Notes under the pieces: model-generated
Databases searched by the model: none
Seen by the model: the letters and a program-made list of their open reading frames with translations, nothing else
Told to the model about the DNA's origin: nothing
Program-made: the position numbers and the translations under genes
Shown here: positions 36,472 through 37,294 of the stretch, in pieces
Layout of the letters: each line of letters begins with the position of its first letter
How positions within the stretch are numbered: position 1 is the stretch's first letter
Assembly (NCBI GenBank): GCA_902465325.1
Contig: CABQMV010000002.1
Span: 1 to 37,294 of the forward strand
Length of the DNA stretch: 37,294 nucleotides
Source: an uncultured Oscillospiraceae bacterium
Lineage (GTDB): Bacteria > Bacillota > Clostridia > UBA1212 > SIG427
Reading direction: 5' to 3'

Positions 36472-36912
36472 GTGGATTTTGTAGAATGTATGGAGCCCGC
36501 TCTGGCAGCGGCCCGGGAATGTTTAAAAATAAATTGTGATGTGCCCGTAGGCTGTGCAGTCTATCGGCAGGGAGAGCTGCTGACAGTAGCCTATAACACC
36601 CGACAGCAAAGAGGGGACGTGATCGGCCATGCAGAGCTCACGGTTCTGTCAGAGGCCTGCAGACTGCTGGGCGACTGGCGGCTCTCCGACTGCAGTCTGT
36701 TCGTGACACTAGAACCCTGTCCTATGTGTGCCGGCGCCATAGCGGCCGCACGAATAAAGCAGCTGGTTTACGGTGCCCCCCGCACTGACGGCGCGCCCTC
36801 CTGCCGTCAGATTCTGCCGGAGGAACTGCCGGTATTTCCGGGGATCTGCGAAAAAGAAGCTGCTGACTTGCTGAAAGCATTTTTTGCCCAAAGGCGGTTA
36901 CCGCAAGTTTAA
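36472..36912 (+). CDS. tadA: tRNA-specific adenosine deaminase TadA
   Basis: Converts the wobble adenosine of tRNA-Arg(ACG) to inosine. The 146-aa protein has the cytidine-deaminase zinc site: HAE (in GHAELTVLSEA, catalytic Glu) and PCPMC (in LEPCPMCAGAIAAARIK), with VPVGCAV near the N-terminus. The usual DPTAHAE is GDVIGHAE here, a small departure. The start is GTG 36472, the only initiator after an upstream stop; its AAAGG is distant (15 bases), so initiation may be weak, and ATG 36490 is an alternative. It is convergent with the last gene, with a 15-bp overlap. Confidence 0.9.
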   Translation: MDFVECMEPALAAARECLKINCDVPVGCAVYRQGELLTVAYNTRQQRGDVIGHAELTVLSEACRLLGDWRLSDCSLFVTLEPCPMCAGAIAAARIKQLVYGAPRTDGAPSCRQILPEELPVFPGICEKEAADLLKAFFAQRRLPQV

Positions 36913-37294
36913 ATCAGCAATATACCAGGTACCGTTTTCCTTGATGAAATAAAAAGTAAATGCGGACGGCAGACCCTTTTTAAAATTGCGGTCTGTTCTG
37001 ATATCCTCTACCCACTGGGTATAAGATATGTCACAGGAAAAGCAGTTTTCCGAATAAATCTGCAAATTCTCCGTTTTTTCATCGGTAAAATAATCTCTCT
37101 TATGGTCTGTATAAAAGCCTGTCTGGATTCCCTCCAGTCCATCTCTGATGGGAGAGTCCGGCAATACGTTGGCCAAAAAGGTTTCCTGCCCTACCCAGGC
37201 CGTTACATACTGAGAATATAGCTTCGCCTTCTCCAGCGCAATAGAATAATATTCTTCCGGATTTTCCGCTGACCCAAATAATACCTGATAAACA
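36898..37294 (-). CDS. C-terminal part of an unrecognised protein, 5' end beyond window
   Basis: About 131 residues are visible, continuing past base 37294. The sequence runs from YQVLFGSAENPEEYYSIALE to a beta-rich end FTFYFIKENGTWYIADLNLR. The closing pattern (strand, Gly-Thr-Trp-Tyr, strand) resembles NTF2/SnoaL-like or nuclear-transport-factor-fold domains in secreted clostridial proteins, but I cannot identify it. Its stop overlaps the 3' end of tadA by 15 bases in a tail-to-tail arrangement. Confidence 0.6.
   Translation of the reverse strand, partial: VYQVLFGSAENPEEYYSIALEKAKLYSQYVTAWVGQETFLANVLPDSPIRDGLEGIQTGFYTDHKRDYFTDEKTENLQIYSENCFSCDISYTQWVEDIRTDRNFKKGLPSAFTFYFIKENGTWYIADLNLR

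Noticed and set aside
36898..37176. TTG at 37176 as the start of a complete 92-aa gene
   Set aside because: The frame continues open upstream to the window edge with protein-like sequence (YQVLFGSAENPEEYYSIALE), so the gene is cut by the window instead.
1..37294. CRISPR arrays, tRNA and rRNA genes
   Set aside because: No regularly spaced repeats, no cloverleaf with a T-arm GGTTCRANYCC pattern in context, and no rRNA-like sequence were seen.

Overview
The window reads as chromosome of a spore-forming, Gram-positive anaerobe of class Clostridia. Evidence: a SleB-type cortex-lytic enzyme, a YtfJ/GerW sporulation protein, SpoVT, a DUF2953 protein beside scpA-scpB, a ComEA homologue, strong AGGAGG-type ribosome binding sites, frequent GTG/TTG starts, and sigma-A-like promoters with 17-bp spacers. 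A eukaryote-like NADP isocitrate dehydrogenase and a short EF-Ts are clues to the family, but I cannot name a genus.

Layout. 1-2100: truncated GNAT gene, then rpsB-tsf (minus) with a clear promoter. 2100-5660: sleB (minus), comEA (plus), and a secreted dockerin-containing glycosidase-like protein with a 22-codon relic of a lost paralogue just upstream. 5660-8941: a tightly coupled icd-pgi-nagB operon (minus). 9270-16289: a long minus-strand cluster running nadD/yqeK fusion, rsfS, HAD phosphatase, small membrane protein, a UDP-sugar pyrophosphorylase/LicD fusion, a class D-like sortase, a membrane protein, and a secreted protein with a sortase-like C-terminus and its own promoter. 16397-19399: a hypothetical gene, ytfJ, DUF2953, scpB and scpA. 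19516-21352: two convergent genes for apparently dead enzymes, an M50 protease homologue without HExxH and a DacF homologue with all three catalytic motifs altered. 21372-23203: proC and an RNase HI-Nudix fusion.

23283-32600 is an accessory, partly decayed region. An SGNH esterase gene is split by a 778-bp element bounded by 8-bp target duplications and imperfect inverted ends. Small relic reading frames follow, then an intact regulatory/transport cassette (LytTR response regulator, GHKL kinase, 56-aa membrane peptide, ABC ATPase, permease, zinc-ribbon protein, GntR regulator). Next come a 5'-truncated Fic gene, a frameshifted cysteine-protease-like gene and a further decayed reading frame. 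32652-37294 returns to core genes: spoVT, two PrsA/SurA-like lipoproteins (one fused to an S4 RNA-binding domain), mazG, tadA, and the end of an unrecognised gene.

Best candidates for undescribed biology: (1) the 9270-14117 cluster, which links UDP-HexNAc synthesis, LicD-type phosphotransfer, a sortase and a surface protein; (2) the pair of pseudo-enzymes at 19516-21352; (3) the S4-lipoprotein fusion; (4) the two-component/ABC/zinc-ribbon/GntR cassette with a possible attenuator. All functions are inferred from motifs read by eye; no database search was possible.
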